Below are positions 35,317 through 44,883 of a DNA stretch of 64,000 bases, in pieces; position 1 is the stretch's first letter; each line of letters opens with the position of its first letter. Source of the stretch: Halopseudomonas xinjiangensis (GTDB lineage Bacteria > Pseudomonadota > Gammaproteobacteria > Pseudomonadales > Pseudomonadaceae); contig DRFO01000017.1 of assembly GCA_011050525.1 (NCBI GenBank), positions 372,001 to 436,000 of the forward strand, given 5' to 3'. The notes below the pieces were generated by a model. That model was not told the origin of the DNA, searched no databases, and saw only the letters and a list, made by a program, of their open reading frames with translations. Position numbers and translations under genes: made by a program.

Positions 35317-36792
35317 TCACAACGTACAAGCAGGCATGAAAGTACGCGTCAGGGTTTGAGGTGGACCGTTTACAGTAAATTGACAACCGAAATTTTCATC
35401 CGCAACCAGCGCTGGATCAAGTAGATCGTCGCCGGCCGGTTTGACCCCGGTTTGCTCCCAGTCGAGCATGGCGTCCAGCGTATTGGTAAACTCAGCGAGT
35501 GAGAAATCGCAGTGACCAGGTGCCCGTACTGCACGTTGCACCAGGTTGTCACCAAATCCATTGGTTTCCATCCGCTCCCGATAGATCTGCTGCATGCTGA
35601 TAGGTACGAAAAGGTCTCCCAGGGTGTGCACCGTAACGACAGGGATGTCCGCATACAGCTCGCCATTGACCTTTGGAATCCAGCGCAGCCCATCTTCGCG
35701 CAAAGCGTTGGCACCTGATACAGGTGTTGCCTGCGCAATGTTCTGATTGAACTGGGTTTCTGCGGCAGTCAGAGGCTGTCCATTCTGAGTCTGTAACCGG
35801 TAGGTTACATCCGTGGTATCCACTACGCTGTCATTCAGAATGCCCGTGATCGTACCGTCGGCGCCGGCGAATCCTTGCAGCAGATCCTGGAACCCGCCAA
35901 AAGAAAGGTTGTAGATCGGACGCTCACCGCCGGTCAGATTACGAACGATGTTCAGCAGGGGAAAGCCCTGAGCTGTCAGGCCATTCGCAGCTTTGTTTGT
36001 GTCATAGTCGACCCACAGTACTTCCCTGGCCGTCGCCACTTTTTCCGCCGCGTCAGCTTCGGAAACCGGGAAGCTATCGGCCCCAACGCCAGCCAGCTCG
36101 TACAGTGCAAGCCCGTAGGCAGTGAAGTAATCGAATAGTTCGGTATCGCCCATCACGCCACACATCGGGGCGGCACCATCATAGGGAACAAAATTATCGG
36201 CCGTCTGTTGAGCTTCGAGTTCAATAGCCGCACCCGCCACGTGGCCACCCATGGATACACCGGTAATGTAACGTTTGGTTGGCGCTGCCAGGGTCCTGCC
36301 ATTTTCGGTGGCAATATCGTTAAAAGCCAATGCCAGCGCATTGGTATCTTCCACGCCAGCGCGCACATCGTAGAAATTAGCACTGTAGGACGACGCGGCC
36401 CACGCATATCCTTCATCAAGAAGATATTGGCGCATTGGAGGACTGTCTACCGTGAGGTTTGGTCCTTCGCCACGAAAACCGTGAGCGTACATGACCAGCA
36501 TGCCGTTCCAGTTTTCCGGAACTTCTACCCGGTAACCTGCACCATTAATTACACCGGTCCAGCGGCTGGTTCCTGCGTACGCCGGAACAGCCGCATTCAG
36601 GGCATCAAATTCAAGTGCTGCCTCATCGACTACGAAGAAGCCATCATCTATACGCTGTTGCTGTGCGGTGGGTTCTTCTGCTACCGGAGCAACATCGTCA
36701 TCATCACTACTGCTCCCACCATCAAAACAACCAGACAGGGTGATGGCACTGATGGTCAGGCCCAGCAACGCGCTCTTCTTTAAAGCATTCAT
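35317..36792 (-). CDS. lipoprotein alpha/beta hydrolase (putative esterase/depolymerase)
   Basis: 491 residues from the ATG at 36792 (GGAG 9 nt before it). It has a signal peptide with a lipobox LSGC, then an acidic linker GGSSSDDDD. The hydrolase core carries the nucleophile elbow GVSMGG, an oxyanion-side strand YAHGFRGEGP, a candidate catalytic Asp in TLGDLFVP and the His in APGHCDF. The substrate is unknown: esterase, lipase or polyester depolymerase are possible. It is convergent with tatA and divergent from the T2SS operon, so it may be an outer-membrane or T2SS client. Confidence 0.78.
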   Translation of the reverse strand: MNALKKSALLGLTISAITLSGCFDGGSSSDDDDVAPVAEEPTAQQQRIDDGFFVVDEAALEFDALNAAVPAYAGTSRWTGVINGAGYRVEVPENWNGMLVMYAHGFRGEGPNLTVDSPPMRQYLLDEGYAWAASSYSANFYDVRAGVEDTNALALAFNDIATENGRTLAAPTKRYITGVSMGGHVAGAAIELEAQQTADNFVPYDGAAPMCGVMGDTELFDYFTAYGLALYELAGVGADSFPVSEADAAEKVATAREVLWVDYDTNKAANGLTAQGFPLLNIVRNLTGGERPIYNLSFGGFQDLLQGFAGADGTITGILNDSVVDTTDVTYRLQTQNGQPLTAAETQFNQNIAQATPVSGANALREDGLRWIPKVNGELYADIPVVTVHTLGDLFVPISMQQIYRERMETNGFGDNLVQRAVRAPGHCDFSLAEFTNTLDAMLDWEQTGVKPAGDDLLDPALVADENFGCQFTVNGPPQTLTRTFMPACTL

Positions 36793-36850
36793 TTTCTCTT
36801 TCTCCATACGTGCAAGGCCGTTGTTGTTTTTGTAAAGCTGGGACGCATGG

Positions 36851-36870
36851 CTTTGCTCTTAAGAGTAAAG
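36851..36870. repeat. 20-bp near-perfect palindrome upstream of the esterase gene
   Basis: CTTTGCTCTT at 36851-36860 is followed by AAGAGTAAAG, its reverse complement with one mismatch. It lies ~60 bp before the esterase start, an operator-like position. Confidence 0.4.
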
Positions 36871-37073
36871 ACCCAAAGGTGAAACTGGGCAATAGCTAAG
36901 CGCCACAATTGACCATCGTTTCGCTCGTCTCGATAATGCGACATTGGTGGGATCAATGGCTGTAACAGTGATTAGACCCAAATGGGTGATTGACCCCTTG
37001 CCCTGAAAGTTGCGTTGCTCTGCCGCTTTTTTCCAAAGCATTTTTTAACCCGTTCAGGGGGGGTTGCTGGCGC

Positions 37074-37091
37074 GCGACAAATTCGTGACAA
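37074..37091 (-). promoter_or_regulatory. Pho-box-like direct repeat before the esterase/gspC divergent pair
   Basis: On the minus strand TTGTCAC, 4 nt (GAAT), TTGTCGC: two degenerate copies of the PhoB half site CTGTCAT at the correct 11-bp period. No good -10 follows at the expected distance. Confidence 0.25.
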
Positions 37092-37096
37092 TCAGG

Positions 37097-37125
37097 TTAA
37101 CTAACGGGCTGTATCTGGCTTATAA
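37097..37125 (+). promoter_or_regulatory. candidate sigma-70 promoter of the T2SS operon
   Basis: TTAACT at 37097-37102, a 17-nt spacer, TTATAA at 37120-37125, about 85 nt upstream of gspC. Confidence 0.4.
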
Positions 37126-37211
37126 CAATAAATTTGCAAAGAAAGATCAGTATTGTGTACGCCACTGATCAGGACTGCTGCATGGTGGTCTGACTTTGTC
37201 CTGGAGAATGC

Positions 37212-38066
37212 ATGCCTTTGGTTGCAAGACTAACCCTAGACCCCATTTTGAGAATCGCGACATTTTTACTGGTAGCCGTCACTGCTGTGCTACTGGGTCG
37301 TCTCGCATGGGCGTTGATCGAACCGTCAAGTATTGTGCCCGCAGCAGGACTCACCGCTGTCGCTAAGGCCTCCGAATCAGTTGCTCCTACATCCCAGGGC
37401 GGTTTTCGTCAGCTTGCTGCCTTGTCGGTATTTGGCAAATCCAACCAAGGCTCGGCGGTGGTGAACGCACCGGATACAACCCTGAGTTGGGCCCTGAAAG
37501 GGGTACTTACCGATCCGGATCCGACGCGTAGCTCAGCGATATTGTCCCCACAGGGGCAGCCGGAAAAGCTTTATCGGGTGGGGGCTTCTCTTCCTGGTAA
37601 TGTCCGGCTTGAACAGATCATGTCCGACCGGGTGATCCTGGCGCGGGACGGGAAGCTGGAAACGTTACGACTGAAACGGGCGAAAACCCCCACGAGCAGT
37701 TCTGTCGCCTCAAGACTGCCGACCGTTGACCCCGACGCTACCATCACGCCGGACGGTGGGGTCGCTCGCATCGACAAGGAGGCCTGGGCCAGCGATCCAG
37801 AGCGGTTCATGGATGTGGTGAGCGTTAGCCCGGTGATGCAGGACGGCGTCATGTATGGTATGGAAGTTAACCCTTCGCGCAATGCCCGTGAATTCGAAGC
37901 GGCCGGACTTCAGCCAGGGGATGTGATCACGTCTATCGAAGGCACGCCAGTATCGGAGATAAACGATTACCGAGACATTCTGCAAGAGCTCGGCGACGCC
38001 AGCTCTGTCTCTGTTTCGCTGGAGCGAAGCGGTGAACCGATCAACATAACTATAACGATGGAATAA
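37212..38066 (+). CDS. gspC: T2SS protein GspC
   Basis: Inner-membrane clamp of the type II secretion system that contacts the secretin. It is 284 residues: short cytoplasmic start, transmembrane helix ~15-37, homology region at ~85-155 (LSWALKGVLTDPDPTRSSAI, then RVGASLPGNVRLEQIMSDRV), and a PDZ domain at ~205-284 (EFEAAGLQPGDVITSIEG). It is the first gene of the co-directional gspCDEFGHIJKLMN operon, 6 nt upstream of gspD. Confidence 0.93.
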   Translation: MPLVARLTLDPILRIATFLLVAVTAVLLGRLAWALIEPSSIVPAAGLTAVAKASESVAPTSQGGFRQLAALSVFGKSNQGSAVVNAPDTTLSWALKGVLTDPDPTRSSAILSPQGQPEKLYRVGASLPGNVRLEQIMSDRVILARDGKLETLRLKRAKTPTSSSVASRLPTVDPDATITPDGGVARIDKEAWASDPERFMDVVSVSPVMQDGVMYGMEVNPSRNAREFEAAGLQPGDVITSIEGTPVSEINDYRDILQELGDASSVSVSLERSGEPINITITME

Positions 38067-38072
38067 GACACA

Positions 38073-40112
38073 ATGCCGATGTCGTTTCATATTGCCCGCT
38101 GCACCTTGCCTTTGGCGTTGAGTCTAAGTTTGCTGGCTACCTCTGTAGCTGCTCAGGATGCCGTCAATCCTGTAGCTGGATCGGATGAAGAGTTGGTGCT
38201 GAATCTGCGAGACGCGGATATCAACGGACTTATCGAAATAGTCAGCCAGGAAACGGGGATCAATTTTATTGTCGATCCGAGGGTGCGTGGTCAGGTAAAT
38301 GTTGTTTCTGGTGAGCCCATTCGTCGCGATCAGCTCTACGACCTTTTTCTTAGCGTTTTGAAATCGTACGGCTTTTCGGCGGTCACCGGCTCCGAAGGCG
38401 TGGTGCGAATCGTCCCCGAAGTCCAGGCCAAGGAGAACGAGATAGGCACGCTCCGTGAGGCCAGTAGCGGTGACGAAGTGGTTACCCATGTCATCAGCGT
38501 CAAGCACATCAATGCTGGTCAGCTGGTTCGGATACTCCGTCCTCTGGTGCCGAAAGGAGGGCATCTGGCCGCTGCGGCAGAATCGAATACTCTGGTGATT
38601 GCCGATACCGCAGCCAATGTCAGGCGTATCGAAGGATTGATCGAACGTATCGATCTTGAGTCGATGGAAGATTTTGAAATCATTCGGCTTGAGCATGCTT
38701 CAGCGTCGGACGTAGTGCGCATTGTCCAGGGGCTGGCAAGCCCCACGGCCGGGGAAGACTTTACCAAACGCACCCGGATTATCGCGGATGAGCGAACCAA
38801 TACCGTTATTCTGCGCGGCAATCCCGTCGAGCGAGCCTCCTTGCGCGCTGCGGTTCAGCGAATGGACGTGCCGGGGGAAGATGGCAACACCCAGGTTCAC
38901 TACCTTCGTTATGCCAAGGCTGAAGAAGTCGCGGAGGTGCTTAGGGGCATCGCCGAAGGACGCGACCAGGATACAGGCCAGGTGGGACAGGGAGTTGGCG
39001 CGGCGAGCGTCAGCTCGGTCAACTCCCAAGCGGAAGTCAGGGTCCAGGCACATGAGAGCACCAATTCAGTGGTTATATACGGACCCGCCGAGTTGACCCG
39101 TGAGATGTCCTCCATCATCAGCCAGTTGGACATCCGCCGCGCTCAGGTTCTGGTCGAGGCGGTGATCGCCGAGGTTTCCTATGATCGCGCCAAGGAGCTT
39201 GGCGTCCAGTGGGGAATTGCCAACGAGAACGGTGGAATAGGCGTCATCAACTTCAATCGTGGTGGCAGAGGCATCGCCAATTTCGCCGCCGGAGTCACCG
39301 GGTTCCTGGATGGCGAGGTCACTGCACCTCCTTCCCTCGCCGACGGAGGGACCTTCGGAGGGGTGGGTCAGATTGGCAGCACTCAGATAGCCTTGCTGGT
39401 CAATGCGCTGCAAGGGGATAGCTCGAGCAATATTCTCTCCACACCCAGTCTGTTGACGCTCGATAATGAGGAGGCCGAGATCGTCGTAGGCCAGAACGTA
39501 CCTTTCATCGTCGGCCGTTCCGTGGAAGCTTCAGGCCAGGCCTTTGATACCATCGAGCGCCAGGACGTAGGTATCAAACTGAAGATTCGGCCCCAGATAA
39601 ATGAAGGCAACGCGGTACGCCTGGAGATCGCTCAGGAAGTTTCCCAGATTGCCCCAGGGGTTACCGGGGCGTCAGATATCGTCACCAATATCCGCAGCCT
39701 GACTACCCACGTCATGGTGGATGATAACGAGCTGATCGTTCTGGGTGGCTTGATCGATGACCAGATTGTCGAAACACGGGACAAGGTACCAGGGTTGGGC
39801 GACATACCGGGACTGGGCAGGTTGTTTCGATACGACACGGCGCGGCTGGAAAAACGCAACCTGATGGTTTTCCTGCGGCCAGTAATAATCCGCGACGCAG
39901 CCGTGGCAGAAAGTCTTACCCACTCCAAATACAGTTACATACGAGACCAGCAGGTGCGCGAACAGAGTCGCCATGATCGGTTACTGCCAGACGATTTGCC
40001 GGTTCTGCCCGATTGGAACTATCTGATGAGCTTGCCGCCACCCTTTGAGAATGCCCTGCAGGGCGGGGTTCCGGTCAAGACGGCTATCCCTGCTCCGCCG
40101 ATGGCGAACTGA
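38073..40112 (+). CDS. gspD: T2SS secretin GspD
   Basis: Outer-membrane channel of the T2SS. It is 679 residues: signal peptide (cleavage near VAA-QDA), domains N0 to N3 ([11 protein letters not shown]-type N0, then [30 protein letters not shown] and [15 protein letters not shown]), the secretin domain with [28 protein letters not shown] and [15 protein letters not shown], and an S-domain-like C-terminus. The long Gln/Gly-containing loop between N3 and the secretin core is normal. A pilotin-like lipoprotein lies at the end of the operon. Confidence 0.95.
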   Translation: MPMSFHIARCTLPLALSLSLLATSVAAQDAVNPVAGSDEELVLNLRDADINGLIEIVSQETGINFIVDPRVRGQVNVVSGEPIRRDQLYDLFLSVLKSYGFSAVTGSEGVVRIVPEVQAKENEIGTLREASSGDEVVTHVISVKHINAGQLVRILRPLVPKGGHLAAAAESNTLVIADTAANVRRIEGLIERIDLESMEDFEIIRLEHASASDVVRIVQGLASPTAGEDFTKRTRIIADERTNTVILRGNPVERASLRAAVQRMDVPGEDGNTQVHYLRYAKAEEVAEVLRGIAEGRDQDTGQVGQGVGAASVSSVNSQAEVRVQAHESTNSVVIYGPAELTREMSSIISQLDIRRAQVLVEAVIAEVSYDRAKELGVQWGIANENGGIGVINFNRGGRGIANFAAGVTGFLDGEVTAPPSLADGGTFGGVGQIGSTQIALLVNALQGDSSSNILSTPSLLTLDNEEAEIVVGQNVPFIVGRSVEASGQAFDTIERQDVGIKLKIRPQINEGNAVRLEIAQEVSQIAPGVTGASDIVTNIRSLTTHVMVDDNELIVLGGLIDDQIVETRDKVPGLGDIPGLGRLFRYDTARLEKRNLMVFLRPVIIRDAAVAESLTHSKYSYIRDQQVREQSRHDRLLPDDLPVLPDWNYLMSLPPPFENALQGGVPVKTAIPAPPMAN

Positions 40113-40123
40113 GGTCTGCGCAG

Positions 40124-41641
40124 ATGAGTGAAAGCGACATCAGTGATATTGGCGCGATCATTGCCGATCCAAGCCCCCAGGCCGAAACGGGTTACCGCTT
40201 CGCCCGGCGTTTTGGGGTATTGACGGGCAAGGTCCAGCAAGGCCACCTTGATGTATTTGTACGCGCCGATTGCGACCCGCAAGCACTGCTTGAACTGCGC
40301 CGGCGCTCAGATCATCCGCTACGTCCGCTGGTTCTGGATGACGATGCGTTCTCTGCCAGGTTGCGTGACCGTTACGAGCGCTCGGCCAACGATGCCATGC
40401 AATTCGTCGAGGGCCTTGATGACGGGGATCTGATGTCGGTTGCGCAATCACTGGCAGAGCCCGAGGACCTGCTCGAATCCCAGGACGAAGCACCCATTAT
40501 CCGGCTTATCAACGCCTTGTTGTCCGAGGCGGTGAAGGAAAACGCGTCGGATATTCATATCGAGCCGTTTGAGAATCGGCTGTCGATTCGCCTGCGCGTC
40601 GATGGCGTTCTGCGCGAAATACTCGAGCCTCCGCGCGCCCTGGCTCCGGTCATCGTTTCGCGAATCAAGGTAATGGCGAAGCTCGATATTGCCGAGAAAC
40701 GTCTGCCGCAGGATGGCCGGATCGGGTTGAGGCTGGTGGGTCGGTCCGTCGATGTTCGGGTATCGACTTTGCCGTCGGGGCATGGCGAAAGGGTGGTCTT
40801 GCGTCTGCTTGATAAACAGGCCGGCCGTCTTGAGTTGCGCCATCTCGGCATGTGCAAGGAACATTACGACGCCATGGAGCGCGTGATCAGCCGGCCGCAT
40901 GGCATCGTTCTGGTAACAGGGCCGACCGGTTCGGGGAAGACCACCACCCTTTATTCCGCCCTGATGCGGTTGAACGACCGAACACGCAATATTCTGACCG
41001 TCGAAGATCCCATCGAATACTACCTGGACGGCATAGGCCAGACGCAGATCAACACCAAGGTCGATATGACCTTCGCACGTGGTCTGCGCGCCATTCTGCG
41101 TCAGGACCCCGATGTGGTGATGGTCGGTGAAATACGCGACGTCGATACGGTGCAGATTGCCATTCAGGCGAGTCTGACTGGTCATTTGGTGTTCTCCACA
41201 TTGCACACCAATACCGCAGTAGGCGCGATTACCCGATTGCGAGACATGGGCATCGAACCCTTCCTGCTGTCCTCGACGCTCAATGGCGTGCTGGCCCAGC
41301 GGCTGGTGCGCACGCTCTGTCCGGCCTGCCGCAAGCCCCATACCGCTACTGCCAGCGAATGCAAGCTCATGGGCGTCGATCTGGACGAGGCACCTACGCT
41401 GTACAGCGCCGAGGGGTGCAAGGAATGTAATAACACTGGTTACAAGGGGCGAACCGGCATCTACGAACTGATCGAGATCGACGATACGCTCCGCGGTCTG
41501 ATCCACGACGGTGCGAGTGAGCAGGCCATGATTCGTCATGCGCGGGTGGAACAGCTCGGCATCCGTCACGATGGTTTGCGGCGTGTGCTGCGAGGCGATA
41601 CGACGCTTGAAGAAGTTCTCCGCGTAACCAGGGAGGATTGA
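40124..41641 (+). CDS. gspE: T2SS ATPase GspE
   Basis: Cytoplasmic hexameric ATPase that powers pseudopilus assembly. It is 505 residues: N1E domain interacting with GspL, Walker A GPTGSGKT at 266-273, Asp box ([13 protein letters not shown]), Walker B ([15 protein letters not shown]), His box ([15 protein letters not shown]), and the four-cysteine zinc site CPAC...CKECN. It overlaps the reading frame start region of gspF (gspF ATG 3 nt after its stop). Confidence 0.96.
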   Translation: MSESDISDIGAIIADPSPQAETGYRFARRFGVLTGKVQQGHLDVFVRADCDPQALLELRRRSDHPLRPLVLDDDAFSARLRDRYERSANDAMQFVEGLDDGDLMSVAQSLAEPEDLLESQDEAPIIRLINALLSEAVKENASDIHIEPFENRLSIRLRVDGVLREILEPPRALAPVIVSRIKVMAKLDIAEKRLPQDGRIGLRLVGRSVDVRVSTLPSGHGERVVLRLLDKQAGRLELRHLGMCKEHYDAMERVISRPHGIVLVTGPTGSGKTTTLYSALMRLNDRTRNILTVEDPIEYYLDGIGQTQINTKVDMTFARGLRAILRQDPDVVMVGEIRDVDTVQIAIQASLTGHLVFSTLHTNTAVGAITRLRDMGIEPFLLSSTLNGVLAQRLVRTLCPACRKPHTATASECKLMGVDLDEAPTLYSAEGCKECNNTGYKGRTGIYELIEIDDTLRGLIHDGASEQAMIRHARVEQLGIRHDGLRRVLRGDTTLEEVLRVTRED

Positions 41642-41643
41642 TC

Positions 41644-42855
41644 ATGCCTGCCTTCGAATATGTTGCGCTGGATAATGCCGGACGTACCAAAAAAGGCGTG
41701 GAAGAGGGTGATTCCTCCCGGCAGGTTCGTGGTCGGTTGCGCGAACAGGGGCTGATGCCCATGTCGGTGAATCAGATCGCGGAAAAGCACTCCGCGCTGC
41801 GTATGCCGGTCTTTCAGGGAAAGGTGAAGCCGCTGGAGCTTTCTCTGGCCACTCGCCAGTTGGCAACGCTTGCTCGAGCCGGTATGCCGATTGAAGAAGT
41901 GTTGGGCACGGTAGCCCGGCAGAGCGAGTCGCCGAAGGTCAAGTCCACCCTGTCCGCTGTCCGCACCAGGGTGATGGAAGGCCTGCCGTTGGCCCATGCT
42001 CTGGGTGAATTCCCCTCGGTCTTTCCGACTATTTATCGCACCACCATCGCTGCGGGTGAACAGGCCGGCAGGCTGGACATCGTTCTTGAGCGTCTAGCGG
42101 ACAATGTCGAAGCGCAGAACGCAATGCGCCAGAAGATTCAACTGGCAATGTTCTACCCAGCAATATTGACCATAGTCGCGCTGCTTGTGACCGTTGCGTT
42201 GCTCACCTATGTAGTCCCGGAAGTGGTCCAGGTTTTCACCGGGATGAACCAACAGCTACCCTGGCTGACCCGCGCTCTGATCGCGACCAGCGATGCGCTA
42301 CGCAACTGGGGTCTGGTAATGATCATCGCCCTGGTCGGCGCAAGCATTGCCGCAAAGGAGATTCTCAAGCGGCCCCGAGCTCTTTACCGGTGGCACGCCT
42401 TTCTGCTGCGCATGCCGTTATTGGGGCGTCTGATACGAGGTTTGAATACCGCCCGGTTCGCCCGTACGCTGAACATTCTCGCGGGTAGTGGCGTTCCGCT
42501 GCTGGATGCGCTCAATATGAGCGCCAGTGTGATTTCAAACGTGCCGATGCGTGATGCGGTGGGCGAAGCCGCCAAGCGTGTTAGGGAAGGGGCTGGCGTC
42601 GGCGCATCGCTGGAGCGCAGTGGCTACTTTCCACCAATGACGCTGAGTCTGATCAAGAGCGGTGAAGCCAGCGGAACGCTGGACAAAATGCTGGAACGCG
42701 CCGCGGAGACTCAGGAACGTGAGTTGGAAGCCCGTATCGCCATGGTGATGGGGGTTTTCGAACCATTGCTTATTCTTGCCATGGGAGGAGTTGTACTTAT
42801 TATCGTACTGGCGATTTTGCTGCCGATCTTTGAACTCAACCAACTGGTTAACTGA
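41644..42855 (+). CDS. gspF: T2SS inner-membrane platform protein GspF
   Basis: Polytopic platform protein that links GspE to the pseudopilus. It is 403 residues from the ATG at 41644 (GGGAGG 7 nt before it). It has two cytoplasmic four-helix domains and three transmembrane segments; FPSVFPTIYRTTIAAGEQAG and MTLSLIKSGEASGTLDKMLE are the paired family repeats. Follows gspE, precedes gspG by 1 nt. Confidence 0.95.
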   Translation: MPAFEYVALDNAGRTKKGVEEGDSSRQVRGRLREQGLMPMSVNQIAEKHSALRMPVFQGKVKPLELSLATRQLATLARAGMPIEEVLGTVARQSESPKVKSTLSAVRTRVMEGLPLAHALGEFPSVFPTIYRTTIAAGEQAGRLDIVLERLADNVEAQNAMRQKIQLAMFYPAILTIVALLVTVALLTYVVPEVVQVFTGMNQQLPWLTRALIATSDALRNWGLVMIIALVGASIAAKEILKRPRALYRWHAFLLRMPLLGRLIRGLNTARFARTLNILAGSGVPLLDALNMSASVISNVPMRDAVGEAAKRVREGAGVGASLERSGYFPPMTLSLIKSGEASGTLDKMLERAAETQERELEARIAMVMGVFEPLLILAMGGVVLIIVLAILLPIFELNQLVN

Positions 42856-42856
42856 T

Positions 42857-43324
42857 ATGTCCGAATCTATGAAAGGTTATCGCACCTCACAGCGTGGTTT
42901 TACTCTTATCGAAGTCATGGTCGTGGTCGTGATCCTCGGCATTCTGGCCGCCGTGGTTGTTCCTCGGGTCATGGATCGCCCGGATCAGGCACGTACCACC
43001 AAAGCCCAGAATGATGTCAGGGCACTGGAAAGCGCGCTGAATCTTTATCGGTTGGACAATTTCAACTATCCCACCACGGAGCAGGGGCTAAACGCCCTTG
43101 TCATTCCGCCCACGGGTGGCGATGAGGCGCGCAATTGGCGGACGGGTGGTTATATCGACCGTTTGCAGAAGGATCCTTGGGGGAATGACTACCAGTATCT
43201 GCGTCCTGGTCGTGAGGGCCGGGAATATGACCTTTACAGTCTGGGTGCCGACAGTCGTCCCGGCGGCGAAGAAGCCAATCAGGATATTGGCAATTGGGAC
43301 CCCGCCCAGTACGAGCAACGCTAG
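42857..43324 (+). CDS. gspG: T2SS major pseudopilin GspG
   Basis: Major subunit of the pseudopilus. It is 155 residues with the prepilin site RGFTLIEVMVVVVILGILAAVV (cleavage after the Gly, Glu at +5), processed by a prepilin peptidase that is not encoded here. The C-terminal calcium-binding loop region DPWGNDYQYLRPG and DLYSLGADSRPGG is present. The first ATG (42857) is assigned; a second at 42869 would shorten the leader. Confidence 0.95.
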   Translation: MSESMKGYRTSQRGFTLIEVMVVVVILGILAAVVVPRVMDRPDQARTTKAQNDVRALESALNLYRLDNFNYPTTEQGLNALVIPPTGGDEARNWRTGGYIDRLQKDPWGNDYQYLRPGREGREYDLYSLGADSRPGGEEANQDIGNWDPAQYEQR

Positions 43325-43326
43325 AT

Positions 43327-43869
43327 ATGGATCGGCTCCGGCAACCCGAAGAGCGGAAGCAGAACGGCTTCACGTTGCTGGAGCTGCTGGTTGTGCTGAT
43401 CCTGGTCGGTATCGTCGCGAGTCTTGCCACGTTGTCCATCGGCGATGGAGGCGAGCGTCAGCTGCGGGCTGAAACAGAGCGCCTCGCAGCGGTGCTGCGC
43501 CTGGCTCGGGACGAACTGCTCATTACCGGGGAGGCTGACAGGGCGCTGGGTTTGCGGCGCGACAGCTACAGTTTTCTGGAGCTGGTGCTGCTGGATGACG
43601 CAACGCGTGAATGGCAGCCGTTAGTCGACCCTCAGCTGGGGCCCAGGCTGCTGGAGCCGGGGCTGATCGAACTGGAGCTGGAACTGGTCGACGAGAAGCG
43701 ATCGTTGCGGCAGACCGAGGCCTGGGAACCGCATATTCGACTGAGTAATACCGGCGAAATGACGCCTGGCACCATTGTCCTCCGAATCCCCCGCAGCGAT
43801 ATGGAACGACGTATCGAAATTGGGCTGGAAGGTAGCGTAGAGGTGCTTGATGCGCTCGCGCAGGAATGA
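43327..43869 (+). CDS. gspH: T2SS minor pseudopilin GspH
   Basis: Minor pseudopilin near the pseudopilus tip. It is 180 residues from the ATG 2 nt after gspG, with the prepilin motif NGFTLLELLVVLILVGIVAS. The globular part (RLARDELLITGEADRALGLR) is of the GspH type. Its end overlaps gspI by 20 nt. Confidence 0.9.
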   Translation: MDRLRQPEERKQNGFTLLELLVVLILVGIVASLATLSIGDGGERQLRAETERLAAVLRLARDELLITGEADRALGLRRDSYSFLELVLLDDATREWQPLVDPQLGPRLLEPGLIELELELVDEKRSLRQTEAWEPHIRLSNTGEMTPGTIVLRIPRSDMERRIEIGLEGSVEVLDALAQE

Positions 43870-44242
43870 TCGTGGCTTCACTCTGCTCGAGGTGCTGGTC
43901 GCCCTGACGATTCTCGGCGTAGCCCTCGCTGCGCTGGTAAAGGGCGGAGCCGACCATGCGCGTAACACCGCTTATCTGCAGGAACGTACCATGGCTCATT
44001 GGGCCGGCCAGAACATTCTGGCCGAATATGAAACAGGCATGCGGCCTACCGCAGAGGGCAACCGGAACGGAGAGGTGGCGATGGGGCCTTATCGCTTCGG
44101 TTTTCAGGTAAACATCAGCGCTTATACGCCCCAGGCTCCGATTCCGCTACCGGCCGTTCAGCGCATTGATGTGCGTTTGTGGATGGCCGAGCTTGGGGAG
44201 AAGTATCAACGGGCCAGCGTCAGCGGATTTGTGCTTCCGTGA
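43850..44242 (+). CDS. gspI: T2SS minor pseudopilin GspI
   Basis: Minor tip pseudopilin that nucleates the I-J-K complex. It is 130 residues with RGFTLLEVLVALTILGVALA as the prepilin N-terminus and the short globular domain ending in SVSGFVLP. Start is the ATG at 43850, inside the end of gspH; the gspJ GTG overlaps its stop (GTGA). Confidence 0.92.
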   Translation: MRSRRNDRGFTLLEVLVALTILGVALAALVKGGADHARNTAYLQERTMAHWAGQNILAEYETGMRPTAEGNRNGEVAMGPYRFGFQVNISAYTPQAPIPLPAVQRIDVRLWMAELGEKYQRASVSGFVLP

Positions 44243-44883
44243 GGTCACGTCGGCTGAGCCGCGGCTTTACCCTGCTGGAAATGCTTATCGCCATGGCCGT
44301 CTTTGCGATCATGAGCCTGGTTGCCTATCAGGGCTTACGCGCGGTCCTGGACGCAGACAGCATCACGCGAGTGCACAGCCAGCGGCTGGCTGACCTGCAA
44401 GTGACCCTGAGTGTCCTCGAGCGAGATCTGGCCCAGGTAGTGAATATTACCGTCAGGGATGAATTCGGTGATCCGCTTCCCCCGCTGCGTCTCAGGCCGG
44501 GGGGGGATGAGCTGCTTCTGGAATTGGTCCGAGCAGGGGCTGGCGGCGACCAACGCCTGCGGCGTACGGCATGGCAAATAACCGAGAGGGGGATGGAGCG
44601 CAGAATGTGGGCTGGGGTGGATATCGTGGACGAAGAAAGTATGCGCATACGCCCCTTCGCTGATCTGGTCGAGGAGCCCCAGGTGCTAGGCCTGGATAGC
44701 AAGTTCACCTTTATCATTCGCACGTCCAGTGGCCTGGAGCGCCTTGAATCCTGGCCACCCGTCAGCGCCGAGCCCGGCACCGATTCCGGAGGCGGGGATA
44801 CCGCCTTGCCCATGGCTGTTGAACTAGTCCTGGACGTGCCAGGGATAGGTGAAATTCGCAGATTGATGGCGGTGGGATTGTGA
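44239..44883 (+). CDS. gspJ: T2SS minor pseudopilin GspJ
   Basis: Minor tip pseudopilin. From the GTG at 44239 it is 214 residues (RSRRLSRGFTLLEM follows), with the prepilin helix RGFTLLEMLIAMAVFAIMSL and the GspJ features YQGLRAVLDADSITR and LRRTAWQITERGMERRMW. It overlaps gspI and gspK by 4 nt at each end, a classical translational relay. Confidence 0.93.
   Translation: MRSRRLSRGFTLLEMLIAMAVFAIMSLVAYQGLRAVLDADSITRVHSQRLADLQVTLSVLERDLAQVVNITVRDEFGDPLPPLRLRPGGDELLLELVRAGAGGDQRLRRTAWQITERGMERRMWAGVDIVDEESMRIRPFADLVEEPQVLGLDSKFTFIIRTSSGLERLESWPPVSAEPGTDSGGGDTALPMAVELVLDVPGIGEIRRLMAVGL

Larger units (their letters stand above)
36793..37211. other. 419-bp divergent regulatory region between the esterase gene and gspC
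   Basis: No convincing gene; a 60-codon minus-strand frame at 36859-37041 has no ribosome site or recognisable product. It holds a 20-bp near-perfect palindrome at 36851-36870, a Pho-box-like pair at 37074-37091 and a sigma-70 candidate for gspC at 37097-37125. Confidence 0.6.

Noticed and set aside
36859-37041. 60-codon minus-strand frame between the esterase gene and gspC
   Set aside because: No ribosome site, no hydrophobic or domain pattern, and it lies over regulatory-looking repeats.
40448-41569. 373-codon minus-strand frame antisense to gspE
   Set aside because: gspE carries all Walker, Asp and His boxes on the + strand; the antisense product has no recognisable features.
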